From Larkinella insperata (lineage in GTDB: Bacteria; Bacteroidota; Bacteroidia; Cytophagales; Spirosomataceae): a stretch of 64,000 nucleotides of DNA. A model generated the notes under the pieces. The model ran no database searches. It had not been told where the DNA came from and worked only from the letters and a program-made list of their open reading frames with translations. Positions within the stretch are counted from its first letter, which is position 1; each line of letters starts with the position of its first letter. The position numbers and the translations under genes are program-made. The stretch lies in assembly GCF_026248825.1 (NCBI RefSeq), contig NZ_CP110973.1:4795501-4859500 (forward strand). Reading direction: 5' to 3'. This document shows positions 16,576 to 25,490 of the stretch, one piece after another.

Positions 16576-18048
16576 ATGAAAATTAATAAACTATACACAG
16601 CGGGTTTACTGGCCTTGACGCTAATGGTGTCCGGCTGCCACGATAGTCTGCTGAATCCCACGCCGGAGTCCGTGCTGACGTCGGCCAATTACTACCAGAC
16701 CGCCAAGGACATGGATCTGGCGGTGCTGGGGGTTTACAACCGGCTGCAAAGCCGCAAACCGAACGATTACCTGCTGCTGGAAGTGCCCGCCGACAACCTC
16801 TACATGGGCGCCAACACCTCGGTGGCCGGGGCGCCGGAGCTGGATTTGCTGGCCGTCAACGCCGACAACCCAATCGTGGCCGATTTCTGGGAGATAACCT
16901 ACAACGGTATTTTTCGCGCTAACTCCGTGCTGGCGAATATCGACAAACCGACGGATTACAAAGGCACGCAGAAAGACCAGTTTATCGGCGAAGCCCGGTT
17001 CATGCGGGCGCTGTTTTACTTTGATCTGGTCCGGCTCTTCGGCGGAGTACCGAACGTAACCCGCCTGATTTCCATTGAAGACGCCAGCAAATTGCCGCGC
17101 GCTACCGAGGAGGAAATCTACAACCTGATTGTGGAAGACCTGAAAGATGCCATCAGCAAACTGCCCCTGCAAAGCGGCATTGCGCGGGGCCGGGCCAGTA
17201 AAGGGGCCGCGACGGCTTTACTGGGCAAAGTCTACGTGTATCGCAAAGACTGGACGAACGCCAAGACGTACCTCGACCAGATGGCGACCTTCAACTACAA
17301 TCTGGTGCCGAATTTTGCGACGCTCTGGAAACTCGAAGGCGAAGACAACGCCGAGGTTTTGTTGGCCATGAAGTACATCGACGGCACGAACGGTCACGGC
17401 CTGTCCACGGCGTTCATTCCCAACGCCGGAGCGATTGATGTCGTCAACCGGGGTTCCGAAATTGCCCTGCCGTCGTGGAGCCTGATGAAAAATTACCAGC
17501 CGGGCGACACCCGCTATGCCGCCACGGTAACCGAATTCTGGGTGCCGCCCACCAAACCGACTGATCCGCCAATTTGGTACCCGTACATCAGTAAATATGC
17601 CGTGCCGCACACCTTTGCTGCATCGGGGCTGGATTTGCCGGTTTTGCGGTATGCCGACGTATTGTTGCTGAAAGCCGAAACGCTTTACGAACTCGGTCAG
17701 CCCGAAGCGGCTCTGGCTGAACTCAACAAAGTTCGCGCCCGGGCTTTCGGGAATGCCACGCAAAACTACAAGCTGACCGATGTTCCAAACCGGGAAGCCT
17801 TCGTGGATAAGCTGCTGCTCGAACGCCAGCTGGAGTTTGCCTACGAAAACGAGCGCTGGTTCGACCTGGTGCGCACGGGCCGGTTGACGACGGTTCTGAC
17901 GAAAGAGGAACGGTTGTTCAATTACGCGACCAAAGCGCCGGTAACGGTTCAACTAAGCCCGCAAGCGTACATGAAAGCGTTTCCGGTGCCGCTGCGGCAG
18001 ATCAACCAGTCGGGCCCCGGCGTGCTGACGCAGAACGATGGGTATTAA
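16576..18048 (+). CDS. SusD/RagB-family glycan-binding lipoprotein
   Basis: This 490-residue surface lipoprotein has the lipobox VSGC (Cys at residue 21) followed by HDSLLNPTPES, typical of SusD. It has the early motif NYYQTAKDMDLAVLGVYN, then helical TPR-like repeats (FIGEARFMRALFYFDLVRLF), and C-terminally VLRYADVLLLKAE and LLLERQLEFAYENERWFDL. It works as the lid of the SusC partner encoded just upstream. A hairpin follows the gene at 18062, so the uptake pair may be partly separated from the catabolic module downstream. Confidence 0.95.
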   Translation: MKINKLYTAGLLALTLMVSGCHDSLLNPTPESVLTSANYYQTAKDMDLAVLGVYNRLQSRKPNDYLLLEVPADNLYMGANTSVAGAPELDLLAVNADNPIVADFWEITYNGIFRANSVLANIDKPTDYKGTQKDQFIGEARFMRALFYFDLVRLFGGVPNVTRLISIEDASKLPRATEEEIYNLIVEDLKDAISKLPLQSGIARGRASKGAATALLGKVYVYRKDWTNAKTYLDQMATFNYNLVPNFATLWKLEGEDNAEVLLAMKYIDGTNGHGLSTAFIPNAGAIDVVNRGSEIALPSWSLMKNYQPGDTRYAATVTEFWVPPTKPTDPPIWYPYISKYAVPHTFAASGLDLPVLRYADVLLLKAETLYELGQPEAALAELNKVRARAFGNATQNYKLTDVPNREAFVDKLLLERQLEFAYENERWFDLVRTGRLTTVLTKEERLFNYATKAPVTVQLSPQAYMKAFPVPLRQINQSGPGVLTQNDGY

Positions 18049-18061
18049 TAGAAGCTGAAAG

Positions 18062-18091
18062 TGGTCGCTTCAAGTAACGTTGGAGCGACCA
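18062..18091. terminator. Hairpin after susD
   Basis: TGGTCGCT and its complement enclose a 14-nt loop 13 bases after the susD stop. There is no T-run, so it may act as a partial terminator or a processing/stability element between the SusCD genes and the transporter module. Confidence 0.45.
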
Positions 18092-18136
18092 GCAAGCATT
18101 TTAAAAGAGCCATTTTAACGAACGTTTCTTACCCTC

Positions 18137-19390
18137 ATGCAATCAAAAGCTGCTCATTCGCAGGCCGACGCAACGGCAAAACCGGTTGCCCGCACGTTTC
18201 GGGGCTGGCTATCTTCACTGGGGCCCAGCATCATCACGGCTGCCCTGGTGTTTGGTCCCAGCAAAATGACCATTACCTCCAAGATGGGGGCCGAATACGG
18301 ATACGCCTTGCTGTGGATCATTGTCATGGCCATCTTTTTTATGACGGTGTTCACGGCCATGGCAACCCGCATTGGATTGGCTACGAACCAGTCGCTGCTG
18401 GCTACGATCCGCCAGAAGTGGGGCAACGGGGCCGCCCTGGCCGTGGGCATCGGCGTGTTTCTGGTGGCTACTTCCTTTCAGGCCGGTAATTCCATCGGGG
18501 TCGGCATTTCCATTGCCGAAGCAACCCACACCCCGATCAATCTGTGGATTGGTCTGTTTACCATCCTGGGCATCGGACTGCTGTTTTTCAAGACGTTCTA
18601 CAAAGTGCTCGAAAAGCTCATGATTTTCCTGATTGGCGTCATGCTGGTGGCTTTTCTGATCACCCTGTTTCTGTCCAAACCGGATTACGCTGAAGTCGTA
18701 ACGGGTTTTGTTCCGTCGGTTCCGGTGGGATCGCTGGGCTTGGTGATTGCCTTTACGGCTTCCTGTTTCTCCATTGTCGGCGCGTTTTATCAATCCTACC
18801 TGGTGCAGGAACGGGTGCGGGTTAATCCAGCCGTTCGCAATCAACCGGTCGATACCGTGACGGGCATGACGCTGATGGGCCTGATGAGTGCGACGGTGCT
18901 TATTTGCGCGGCCGCCGTGTTGCATCCCAAGGGGCTAAAAGTGGCGTCGGCTTCTGACATGGGCCGGGCACTCGAACCTATTTTTGGCCCGTACGGGTCG
19001 GCGCTGTTTCTGATTGGGTTGTTCGGCGCTTCGTTTTCGTCGCTGGTGGGCAATGCGTCCGTAGGCGGTACGCTGCTGGGTGAAGCCCTGGGCTACGGCA
19101 GTCAGCTTAGTTCGAAGATGGTTAAATACCTGATTGCGCTGGTGATGGTAATCGGGGCGGCCATTGCCATTATTTTTGGAAAGCTGCCACTCGAACTGAT
19201 CATTTTTGCCCAGAGCATTACCATTCTGGTGGTGCCCTTTATCGGCGTGGCCATGTATGCCATTGGCAACGACTCGGCCATTATGGGGCGCTACACCAAC
19301 TCGACCTTCGTTAAAATCGTTGGGGCGATAGGGTTGTTGGTCATTATCGGGCTGGCGCTGAGTAACGTTAATCAGTTGTTTTTCAAGTAA
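18137..19390 (+). CDS. Nramp-fold membrane transporter lacking the canonical metal-binding motifs
   Basis: This 417-residue protein has about eleven hydrophobic segments and the overall Nramp pattern (LGPSIITAALVFGP in TM1). Canonical Nramp metal transporters have DPGN in TM1 and MPH in TM6. Here the TM1 position reads GPSK (residues 40-43). The TM6 region (about 205-222) reads SCFSIVGAFYQSYL, with no MPH. Manganese or iron transport is therefore doubtful. The next genes, 10 and 6 bases apart, encode an epimerase/dehydratase and a DapA-family lyase, so an organic acid or sugar acid is a more likely cargo. This is inference from motif loss and context. Confidence 0.8.
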   Translation: MQSKAAHSQADATAKPVARTFRGWLSSLGPSIITAALVFGPSKMTITSKMGAEYGYALLWIIVMAIFFMTVFTAMATRIGLATNQSLLATIRQKWGNGAALAVGIGVFLVATSFQAGNSIGVGISIAEATHTPINLWIGLFTILGIGLLFFKTFYKVLEKLMIFLIGVMLVAFLITLFLSKPDYAEVVTGFVPSVPVGSLGLVIAFTASCFSIVGAFYQSYLVQERVRVNPAVRNQPVDTVTGMTLMGLMSATVLICAAAVLHPKGLKVASASDMGRALEPIFGPYGSALFLIGLFGASFSSLVGNASVGGTLLGEALGYGSQLSSKMVKYLIALVMVIGAAIAIIFGKLPLELIIFAQSITILVVPFIGVAMYAIGNDSAIMGRYTNSTFVKIVGAIGLLVIIGLALSNVNQLFFK

Positions 19391-19400
19391 CAAAAGTTTT

Positions 19401-20417
19401 ATGAACGATCTGCAAGCATTGGAACAGGAACTCATCAAGCCCTCACCGGCCCTGGTTTCCGATTTATACGAACTCGACGGCGACATCCTCATCCTGGGCG
19501 TTGCCGGGAAAATGGGGCCGAGTATGGCCCGGCTGGCAAAACAGGCCATCGATCAGGCCGGAATCCAGAAGCGCGTCATCGGGGTTTCGCGCTTTTCCGA
19601 TAAACAGATGCAGGGCGAACTGGAAGCCGACGGCATTGAAACGATCTCCGCCGATTTGCTCAACGAAGCCGATTTAGCCGCTCTGCCCGATGTGGCCAAC
19701 GTCCTGTATCTGGCGGGCACCAAATTCGGCACCACCGGAAAGGAGGCCTTCACCTGGGCGATGAACGCGTATTTGCCGGGCCGGGTCGCCGAAAAATACC
19801 GCAACTCGCGGATTGTGGCGTTTTCCACCGGCAACGTCTACCCCTTCACGTCGGTTACGTCCGGCGGAGCAACCGAGTCCACTCCGCCCGAACCGGTGGG
19901 CGAATACGGCCAGTCGTGTCTGGGCCGCGAGCGGGTGTTCCAATACTTTGCGGAGAAAAACAACACGCCGACGCTCATTTACCGGCTCAACTACGCCATT
20001 GATCTGCGTTACGGGGTGCTGCTGGAAGTCGCCAAGTCGGTGCTGGCCGAAAAGCCGATCAACCTGACGATGGGTAACGCCAACGTGATCTGGCAGGGCG
20101 ACGCCAACGAAATTGCGATCCGGGCGCTGCGGCACTGCGACGTCCCGGCCAAACTCCTGAACGTGACCGGTCCCGAAACCGTCTCGATTCAATGGGTGGC
20201 GCAGGAATACGGCAAGCTGCTGGGCAAAGAACCGAAGTTCGTTGGCGAAGCGCAGCCGACGGCCCTACTGAGCAATGCGTCCGAGGCTTTCCGGTTGTTT
20301 GGCTACCCGCGCGTGACGCTCCGCCAAATGATGGAACTGACCGCGGCCTGGCTGCAGGGGGGCGGTACGCTCCTGAACAAACCGACTCACTTCCAAACCC
20401 GCGACGGCAAATTTTAA
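19401..20417 (+). CDS. NAD(P)-dependent epimerase/dehydratase (extended SDR)
   Basis: This 338-residue protein has a Rossmann fold whose nucleotide-binding loop, ILILGVAGKMGPSMA, lies about 30 residues in, after a short N-terminal extension. FSTGNVYPFT occupies the place of the SDR catalytic Ser, and the usual YxxxK is represented by GEYGQSCLGRE, where the Lys is replaced by Arg or lost. Activity may therefore differ from classic epimerases. It starts 10 bases after the transporter gene and ends 6 bases before the DapA-like gene, so it is part of the same operon. A role in oxidising or epimerising a sugar-acid intermediate is inferred. Confidence 0.8.
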   Translation: MNDLQALEQELIKPSPALVSDLYELDGDILILGVAGKMGPSMARLAKQAIDQAGIQKRVIGVSRFSDKQMQGELEADGIETISADLLNEADLAALPDVANVLYLAGTKFGTTGKEAFTWAMNAYLPGRVAEKYRNSRIVAFSTGNVYPFTSVTSGGATESTPPEPVGEYGQSCLGRERVFQYFAEKNNTPTLIYRLNYAIDLRYGVLLEVAKSVLAEKPINLTMGNANVIWQGDANEIAIRALRHCDVPAKLLNVTGPETVSIQWVAQEYGKLLGKEPKFVGEAQPTALLSNASEAFRLFGYPRVTLRQMMELTAAWLQGGGTLLNKPTHFQTRDGKF

Positions 20418-20423
20418 CCGACC

Positions 20424-21497
20424 ATGACTTTACGACCCGAAATACACGAATTATTGCACGCGGGCACCGTGATTCCCGCCCACCCGCTGGCCCTGAACGC
20501 CGACCGGCAGTTCGATGAAGCCCGCCAGCGCGGACTGACCCGTTACTACATCGCCAGCGGAGCCGGTGGGGTGGCCGTGGGCGTCCACACGACTCAGTTC
20601 GAAATTCGCGACCCTGCCATCAACCTCTACGAAACGGTGTTGAAAACGGCCGCCGACGAAATTGAGCTGGCTCAGTTGGACCGCCCGTTTATCAAAGTGG
20701 CCGGGATTGTCGGTCCGACAGAACAGGCCCTCCGTGAAGCCAAACTGGCCGGGCAATATGGGTATGATCTGGGACTGCTCAGCATGGGCGGCCTCAAAGA
20801 CTGGACTGAAGAAGCCATTCTGGACCGGGTGCGGGCGGTGGCCGAGGTGATTCCCGTCTTTGGGTTTTACCTCCAACCGTCGGTGGGTGGCCGCATTTTT
20901 AGTTACGACTTCTGGAAAGCGTTTGCCGAGATTCCCAACATTCAGGCCATCAAAGTTGCCAGCTTCAACCGGTACCAGACGCTGGATGTGGTCCGCGCGG
21001 TGTGCCATTCGAGCCGCCGGGAGGAGATTGCGCTCTACACCGGTAATGACGATAACATTGTAGCCGATCTGCTGACGACCTACCGGTTTACCGTTGATGG
21101 CAAAACGGTGGAAAAGGGCTTTGTCGGCGGCCTGCTGGGCCATTGGGCCGTTTGGACCCAGAAAGCCGTTGAGCTGCTGACCGAGATCAAAACCTGCCTG
21201 AACAACCACAACGAAGGGTTGGCCGAACTGCTGACCCGCAACGTGGAAGTCACCGACAGCAACGCAGCTTTTTTCGATCCGAGCCACAATTTCCACGGTT
21301 GCATTGCCGGCCTGCATGAGGTCCTGCGTCGGCAGGGTCTTCTGGAGGGAACCTGGTGTCTGAATCCGGCGGAGGATTTGTCGCCGGGCCAGCTAGAAGA
21401 AATCGACCGCGTGTACGCCATGTATCCGCACCTGAACGACGATGCGTTTGTGCGGGAACATCTGAGTAGCCCGGACCTCACGTTGTCTTTTTCCTGA
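20424..21497 (+). CDS. DapA-family (DHDPS/NAL) lyase
   Basis: This 357-residue TIM-barrel protein is of the dihydrodipicolinate synthase/N-acetylneuraminate lyase type. The Schiff-base Lys is K177 in AIKVASFNRY, and the family Tyr lies in GFYLQPSVGG. The usual GTTGE motif is replaced by ASGAGGVAVG, close to the glycine-rich pyruvate-carboxylate loop. It is longer than DapA (about 290 residues), with a C-terminal extension. dapB elsewhere in the window is not linked to it, so lysine synthesis is unlikely. With an enolase-superfamily dehydratase next door, it probably cleaves a 2-keto-3-deoxy acid to pyruvate and an aldehyde. Confidence 0.85.
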   Translation: MTLRPEIHELLHAGTVIPAHPLALNADRQFDEARQRGLTRYYIASGAGGVAVGVHTTQFEIRDPAINLYETVLKTAADEIELAQLDRPFIKVAGIVGPTEQALREAKLAGQYGYDLGLLSMGGLKDWTEEAILDRVRAVAEVIPVFGFYLQPSVGGRIFSYDFWKAFAEIPNIQAIKVASFNRYQTLDVVRAVCHSSRREEIALYTGNDDNIVADLLTTYRFTVDGKTVEKGFVGGLLGHWAVWTQKAVELLTEIKTCLNNHNEGLAELLTRNVEVTDSNAAFFDPSHNFHGCIAGLHEVLRRQGLLEGTWCLNPAEDLSPGQLEEIDRVYAMYPHLNDDAFVREHLSSPDLTLSFS

Positions 21498-21548
21498 AAA
21501 CCGATTTTTCCGACCGCCCGCACACCCCCGGGTGGTCAATGCGATTCT

Positions 21549-22850
21549 ATGGCTAGTGGAAACCCCATTCGGGTCACGAAGACCGATGCTACGTTTGAAC
21601 GGGAGAAGCTCATCCGACCGATTGGTTTCAAGGGTGGTTACCTGACCGAACTGTGGCAAACCGTTTCCCGGCTTCAATCCGAAAACGGCCACCACGCCGT
21701 CGGTCTGGCGACCCAGAGCGTGTTGTATGGCGATGCCGACCTGTTTGCGGCCTACTCGGAAGCGGGTGGCAACGCGCTGATGTACGCGTTGGTGGAGCGG
21801 ACCCTGCAACTGGTAAAGCAAATGCCGTTTTCAACCCCCGTCGAGTTGTTGGATACGCTATTGCCCGAGGTGAAGCGGGAAGCTGTCCGCATCACGGGAA
21901 AACCGGACCTGAACCCCAATTTCATTTACAACGCCCTCATCAGCGTTGACAATGCCGCTTGGCTGTTGTATGCCGCCGAAAATGGTTTGAGGAGCTTCGA
22001 TGACCTGATTCCAGAACCGTACCGACCGGCTTTAGCGCACCGGAATGATAAGGTCGCCATTCTATACCAGGTGCCCTACGGAATGCCGGTGGAAGAGCTG
22101 CGGCAAGCCGTGCAGCAGGGGTATTTTGTGATGAAAATCAAAACCGGATATCCGGGTTCGCAGGAAGAGATGGTGCAGAACGACATGGACCGCCTGACCG
22201 AAATCCACCGCGCCATCGGCGACGCGCCCACCGACCAGACCGCCACCGGCAAGATTGTGTACACGCTCGACGCCAACGCCCGGTATGAAAAAAAAGAAAC
22301 GTTATGGCGTTATCTGGACCACGCCCGACGCATTGGCGCGCTGAATCAGATTGTATTGATCGAGGAGCCCCTTCGGGAGGAAAACGATGAGGACGTGTCG
22401 GACATCGGCATTCCGGTGGCGGGTGACGAAAGCGTGCATGACGAAGCCAGCGCCCATCGTCGGCTTCAGCAAGGGTACGGGGCACTGGTGCTGAAGGGCA
22501 TCGCCAAAACGCTGAGTCTGTCCCTGAAAGTAGCCAAACTGGCGCACGAACGTGGGGTGCCCTGCCTGTGCGCCGATCTGACCGTCAACCCCATCCTGAT
22601 TGATTGGCACAAAAACCTGGCCGCCCGACTCGCTCCGTTTCCAGGTATCGGAATGGGGCTATTGGAAACCAATGGTGACATGAATTACCTGCACTGGAAC
22701 ACCATGAAGGGTTACCACCCGGCAGCCGGTGCGCGCTGGACCACTCCGAAAAACGGTGTTTTCGAACTGGATGACGACTTTTACAGCCGCAGCGGGGGTA
22801 TTCTGATGCCCTCCAGTCATTATGAATCCCTCTTTCCGTATGCCCACTAA
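21549..22850 (+). CDS. Enolase-superfamily enzyme (mandelate racemase/muconate-lactonizing type)
   Basis: This 433-residue protein shows the superfamily pattern. The KxK base motif is K196-x-K198 (MKIKTGY). Mg2+ ligands are D241 (LDANARY), E272 or E273 (IEEPLR) and the acid pair in GDES (293-294). A further Lys in LKGIAKT is placed like the second base. Members dehydrate acid sugars or epimerise dipeptides; the sequence alone does not decide which. Location after a DapA-family lyase favours acid-sugar dehydration to a 2-keto-3-deoxy acid. Its 3' end overlaps the next gene by 29 bases in another frame. Confidence 0.85.
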   Translation: MASGNPIRVTKTDATFEREKLIRPIGFKGGYLTELWQTVSRLQSENGHHAVGLATQSVLYGDADLFAAYSEAGGNALMYALVERTLQLVKQMPFSTPVELLDTLLPEVKREAVRITGKPDLNPNFIYNALISVDNAAWLLYAAENGLRSFDDLIPEPYRPALAHRNDKVAILYQVPYGMPVEELRQAVQQGYFVMKIKTGYPGSQEEMVQNDMDRLTEIHRAIGDAPTDQTATGKIVYTLDANARYEKKETLWRYLDHARRIGALNQIVLIEEPLREENDEDVSDIGIPVAGDESVHDEASAHRRLQQGYGALVLKGIAKTLSLSLKVAKLAHERGVPCLCADLTVNPILIDWHKNLAARLAPFPGIGMGLLETNGDMNYLHWNTMKGYHPAAGARWTTPKNGVFELDDDFYSRSGGILMPSSHYESLFPYAH

Positions 22851-23976
22851 CACTGCCGTGAGTTTCGCCGGATCGCTAAGAAGAATCAGCATTCTTCTGT
22901 TGTTCCTGGTAATGGTGGGCGGAGCGAGAGCCGCGACCGATTCGACGGTGACGGTTTCGCTGAAAGCCATTCCCGGCTTGCAATTTGACTTAGTCCGGTT
23001 TCAGGTCAAGCCCGGCGCTGCCGTCCGAATTAGGCTGGACAACACCGACGATATGGCGCATAATTTGGTGATTACCAAACCGGGCCAACGCGAAGAAGTG
23101 GTTAACGAGGCTTTGCAACTGGGCGAAAAAGGGCCAGCGGTCAACTACATTCCCAAATCAACCGCCATTTTGTGGACGATTCCGGTGGTAGCGCCGGAGG
23201 AAACCGGGACCGTTTCGTTTACCGCGCCCCGGGAAGCGGGCGTTTATCCGTATGTCTGCACTTTTCCGGGACACGGTTTTGTCATGTACGGGGCTATGTA
23301 CGTGACCGATGGAGCGTTGCCCCCCTTGAAAGCAGACAAATCCATCCCCGAAACCCGCCGGACGGCGGAGCCATCCGCTCAAGCGCAAGCCAACCACGCG
23401 CAGCACGGGCCCCAGCGGTTTCACCCGTACGAGACCGAGCCACCGTTTCTCTACCGGATTTTCATGCCGGACGCGGGCCCGGCGGCTATTGCGGTCAGTT
23501 TGCCCCACGGCCTTTCCTACTGCTGGGATGCCGGGACCTGCCGCCTGCGTTACGCCTGGGCGGGCGGTTTTCTGGACCAAGCCACGCTTTGGCCGGGCAA
23601 AGGCGACACGGAGGCCAAACTGATCGGGACGGTTTTCTTTCGGAACAAAACCGCTTATCCTATTCAGATGGCAAACTCTCAGCCAAATCCGGCCGTTGAT
23701 TATAAAGGCTACCAGTTGCTAAACCGCTATCCGGAATTTCATTATACCGTGGATGGGGTGGACGTTTACGAACAGATTCAGGCGAAGGAGGATGGGTCCG
23801 GACTGATTCGTACGTTCAAAATGCCCAAAGCCGAAAAGCCTATCTGGTTCGTCACGGAGCCGAACGACGGCGTAACATATCAGTCGTCGGGCGGGCAGTG
23901 GGAGGGCGGCCGATTGAAACTATCCCCCGCCGAAGCCCGCCAGTTTACCATTACCATGACGAAAAAAGCCGACTGA
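22822..23976 (+). CDS. Exported cupredoxin (plastocyanin/azurin-like) protein with an uncharacterised C-terminal domain
   Basis: This 384-residue protein has an N-terminal signal segment ending near GARA. Residues about 45-165 form a type-1 copper domain. Candidate ligands are H80 (MAHN) and C146, H151 and M155 (CTFPGHGFVM), the classic spacing. Residues about 200-384 form a second domain (FLYRIFMPDAGPAAIAVSLP, CWDAGTCRLRYAW, DVYEQIQ) that I cannot assign. It has two Cys six residues apart. An alternative start at 22840 removes six residues but still overlaps the preceding gene. The following gene begins 2 bases after the stop. A periplasmic electron-transfer role with the adjacent dehydrogenase-like protein is plausible. 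Confidence 0.8.
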   Translation: MNPSFRMPTNTAVSFAGSLRRISILLLFLVMVGGARAATDSTVTVSLKAIPGLQFDLVRFQVKPGAAVRIRLDNTDDMAHNLVITKPGQREEVVNEALQLGEKGPAVNYIPKSTAILWTIPVVAPEETGTVSFTAPREAGVYPYVCTFPGHGFVMYGAMYVTDGALPPLKADKSIPETRRTAEPSAQAQANHAQHGPQRFHPYETEPPFLYRIFMPDAGPAAIAVSLPHGLSYCWDAGTCRLRYAWAGGFLDQATLWPGKGDTEAKLIGTVFFRNKTAYPIQMANSQPNPAVDYKGYQLLNRYPEFHYTVDGVDVYEQIQAKEDGSGLIRTFKMPKAEKPIWFVTEPNDGVTYQSSGGQWEGGRLKLSPAEARQFTITMTKKAD

Positions 23977-23978
23977 TC

Positions 23979-25463
23979 ATGGGGAAAACGATCCTGATTC
24001 TTCTAAGCATCTGGCTGTTTGTAGCCGCGATTCCGAACGGTCCCAAACCGGTTCCGAAAGCCGCTTACCGGGTCGAGACGATTCCGATGCCCGAAGGGTT
24101 GAGCGCGGAAACCGGTGCGATTGACTTTCTGCCCGATGGGCGGCTGGTGGCTTCGTTTCACCGGGGTGAAGTGATGTTCTACAATCCGAAAACAAAGCAA
24201 TGGAGCCTGTTTGCCGAGGGACTGCACGAACCGCTCGGGATTCTGGTAGTCAGCAATTCGGAACTGATCATCATGCAGCGCCCGGAGCTGACCCGCGTGA
24301 AAGACCGTGACGGCGACGGGCGGGCCGACCTGTACGAAAAAGTGACCGACGCGTTCGGCATTTCGGGCAACTACCACGAATTTAATTATGGCCCCATCCG
24401 AGACAAGGCCGGCAATCTGTACATCGGGCTCAACACGGCCTCGCCGAACGGCGGGGTGCGGAGCGAGGTGCGGGGAACGCGCGATACCGTAGCCACCGAT
24501 CATCCCAAGCAGATGTTTTCGCCGGTGCCCTACCGGGGCTGGATCATGAAACTGAATGCTTCGGACCACCAGCTGGTGCCGTACGCCAGCGGTTTCCGGT
24601 CGCCGAACGGTTTGGTTTTCGACCCGAACGGCCGGATGCTGGTAACCGATAATCAGGGGGATTGGGTAGGAACCAGTCCTCTGTACGCGGTGGAGGAAGG
24701 CAAGTTTTACGGACATCCGGCCAGTCTGGTCTGGAACGCAAACTGGCGGGGCGGCAATCCGCTCGCGATGACCCTTCCGGAGCTGGAAGCGATGCGCACG
24801 AAAGCCGCCGTTCTGTTCCCGCACGGGATTCTGGCCAACTCGATCACGCAGCCGGTTTTGGACAACACCGGCGGAAAGTTCGGTCCGTTTGCGGGGCAGC
24901 TTCTGATCGGTGAAATGAACCAGGAGCGGATTGTGCGGGTGATGCTGGAAGAAGTGGCGGGTCAGTTGCAGGGGGCCTGCATCCCGTTTCTGGACGGGCA
25001 GGGGCTGCGGAAAGGCAACAACCGGCTGGCGTTTGCGCCCGATGGTAGCCTGTGGACCGGCCAGAACGACCACGGCTGGGCGGGGGCCAAAGGGATTCAG
25101 CGGATTGTCTATACGGGTAAGCCGCCGATGGATGTGTATACCATGAACCTGACCCCGAACGGTTTCGATCTCACCTTCACGCAACCAGTTGATGCGGCCA
25201 CCGCGAGTCGGCCCGAAAACTATCAGTTCCGGCATTACCGCTACGAATACCATAAAACCTACGGTTCCCCGCAGTTCGACATAGCAGCCGTGCCGGTAAA
25301 AGCCGTAACGGTGTCCAAAGATCGCCGAAAAGTGTCCCTGAACCTGGCTGACCTGAAACCGGGACTGATTTACGAACTGACGCTGGGCGATGTGCGGGCC
25401 ACCAACGGCGAGCCGCTGGCTAATCGATTGATTTGCTACACGCTCAACCACCTGAAGCCGTAA
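23979..25463 (+). CDS. Exported sorbosone/glucose-dehydrogenase-like beta-propeller protein
   Basis: This 494-residue protein starts with a signal segment (MGKTILILLSIWLFVAAIP); the start at 23979 lies 2 bases after the preceding stop. The body is a six-bladed propeller resembling PQQ-dependent L-sorbosone/soluble glucose dehydrogenases: LPDGRLVASFHRGEV, DRDGDGRADLYEKV (calcium-binding look), GFRSPNGLVFDPNGR, LLIGEMNQERI, FAPDGSLWTGQND. A C-terminal Ig-like domain of about 110 residues follows (MNLTPNGFDLTF). There is no CxxCH heme motif. With the cupredoxin gene before it, the pair could oxidise a sugar in the periplasm and pass electrons to copper. Confidence 0.78.
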   Translation: MGKTILILLSIWLFVAAIPNGPKPVPKAAYRVETIPMPEGLSAETGAIDFLPDGRLVASFHRGEVMFYNPKTKQWSLFAEGLHEPLGILVVSNSELIIMQRPELTRVKDRDGDGRADLYEKVTDAFGISGNYHEFNYGPIRDKAGNLYIGLNTASPNGGVRSEVRGTRDTVATDHPKQMFSPVPYRGWIMKLNASDHQLVPYASGFRSPNGLVFDPNGRMLVTDNQGDWVGTSPLYAVEEGKFYGHPASLVWNANWRGGNPLAMTLPELEAMRTKAAVLFPHGILANSITQPVLDNTGGKFGPFAGQLLIGEMNQERIVRVMLEEVAGQLQGACIPFLDGQGLRKGNNRLAFAPDGSLWTGQNDHGWAGAKGIQRIVYTGKPPMDVYTMNLTPNGFDLTFTQPVDAATASRPENYQFRHYRYEYHKTYGSPQFDIAAVPVKAVTVSKDRRKVSLNLADLKPGLIYELTLGDVRATNGEPLANRLICYTLNHLKP

Positions 25464-25490
25464 CGCCCTGATCCGGGTTTGCGGGAGGGG

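Noticed and set aside
20424..21497. Assignment of the DapA-family gene as lysine-pathway dapA, paired with dapB
   Set aside because: It is too long, has a changed GTTGE region and sits in a sugar-acid module about 13 kb from dapB.
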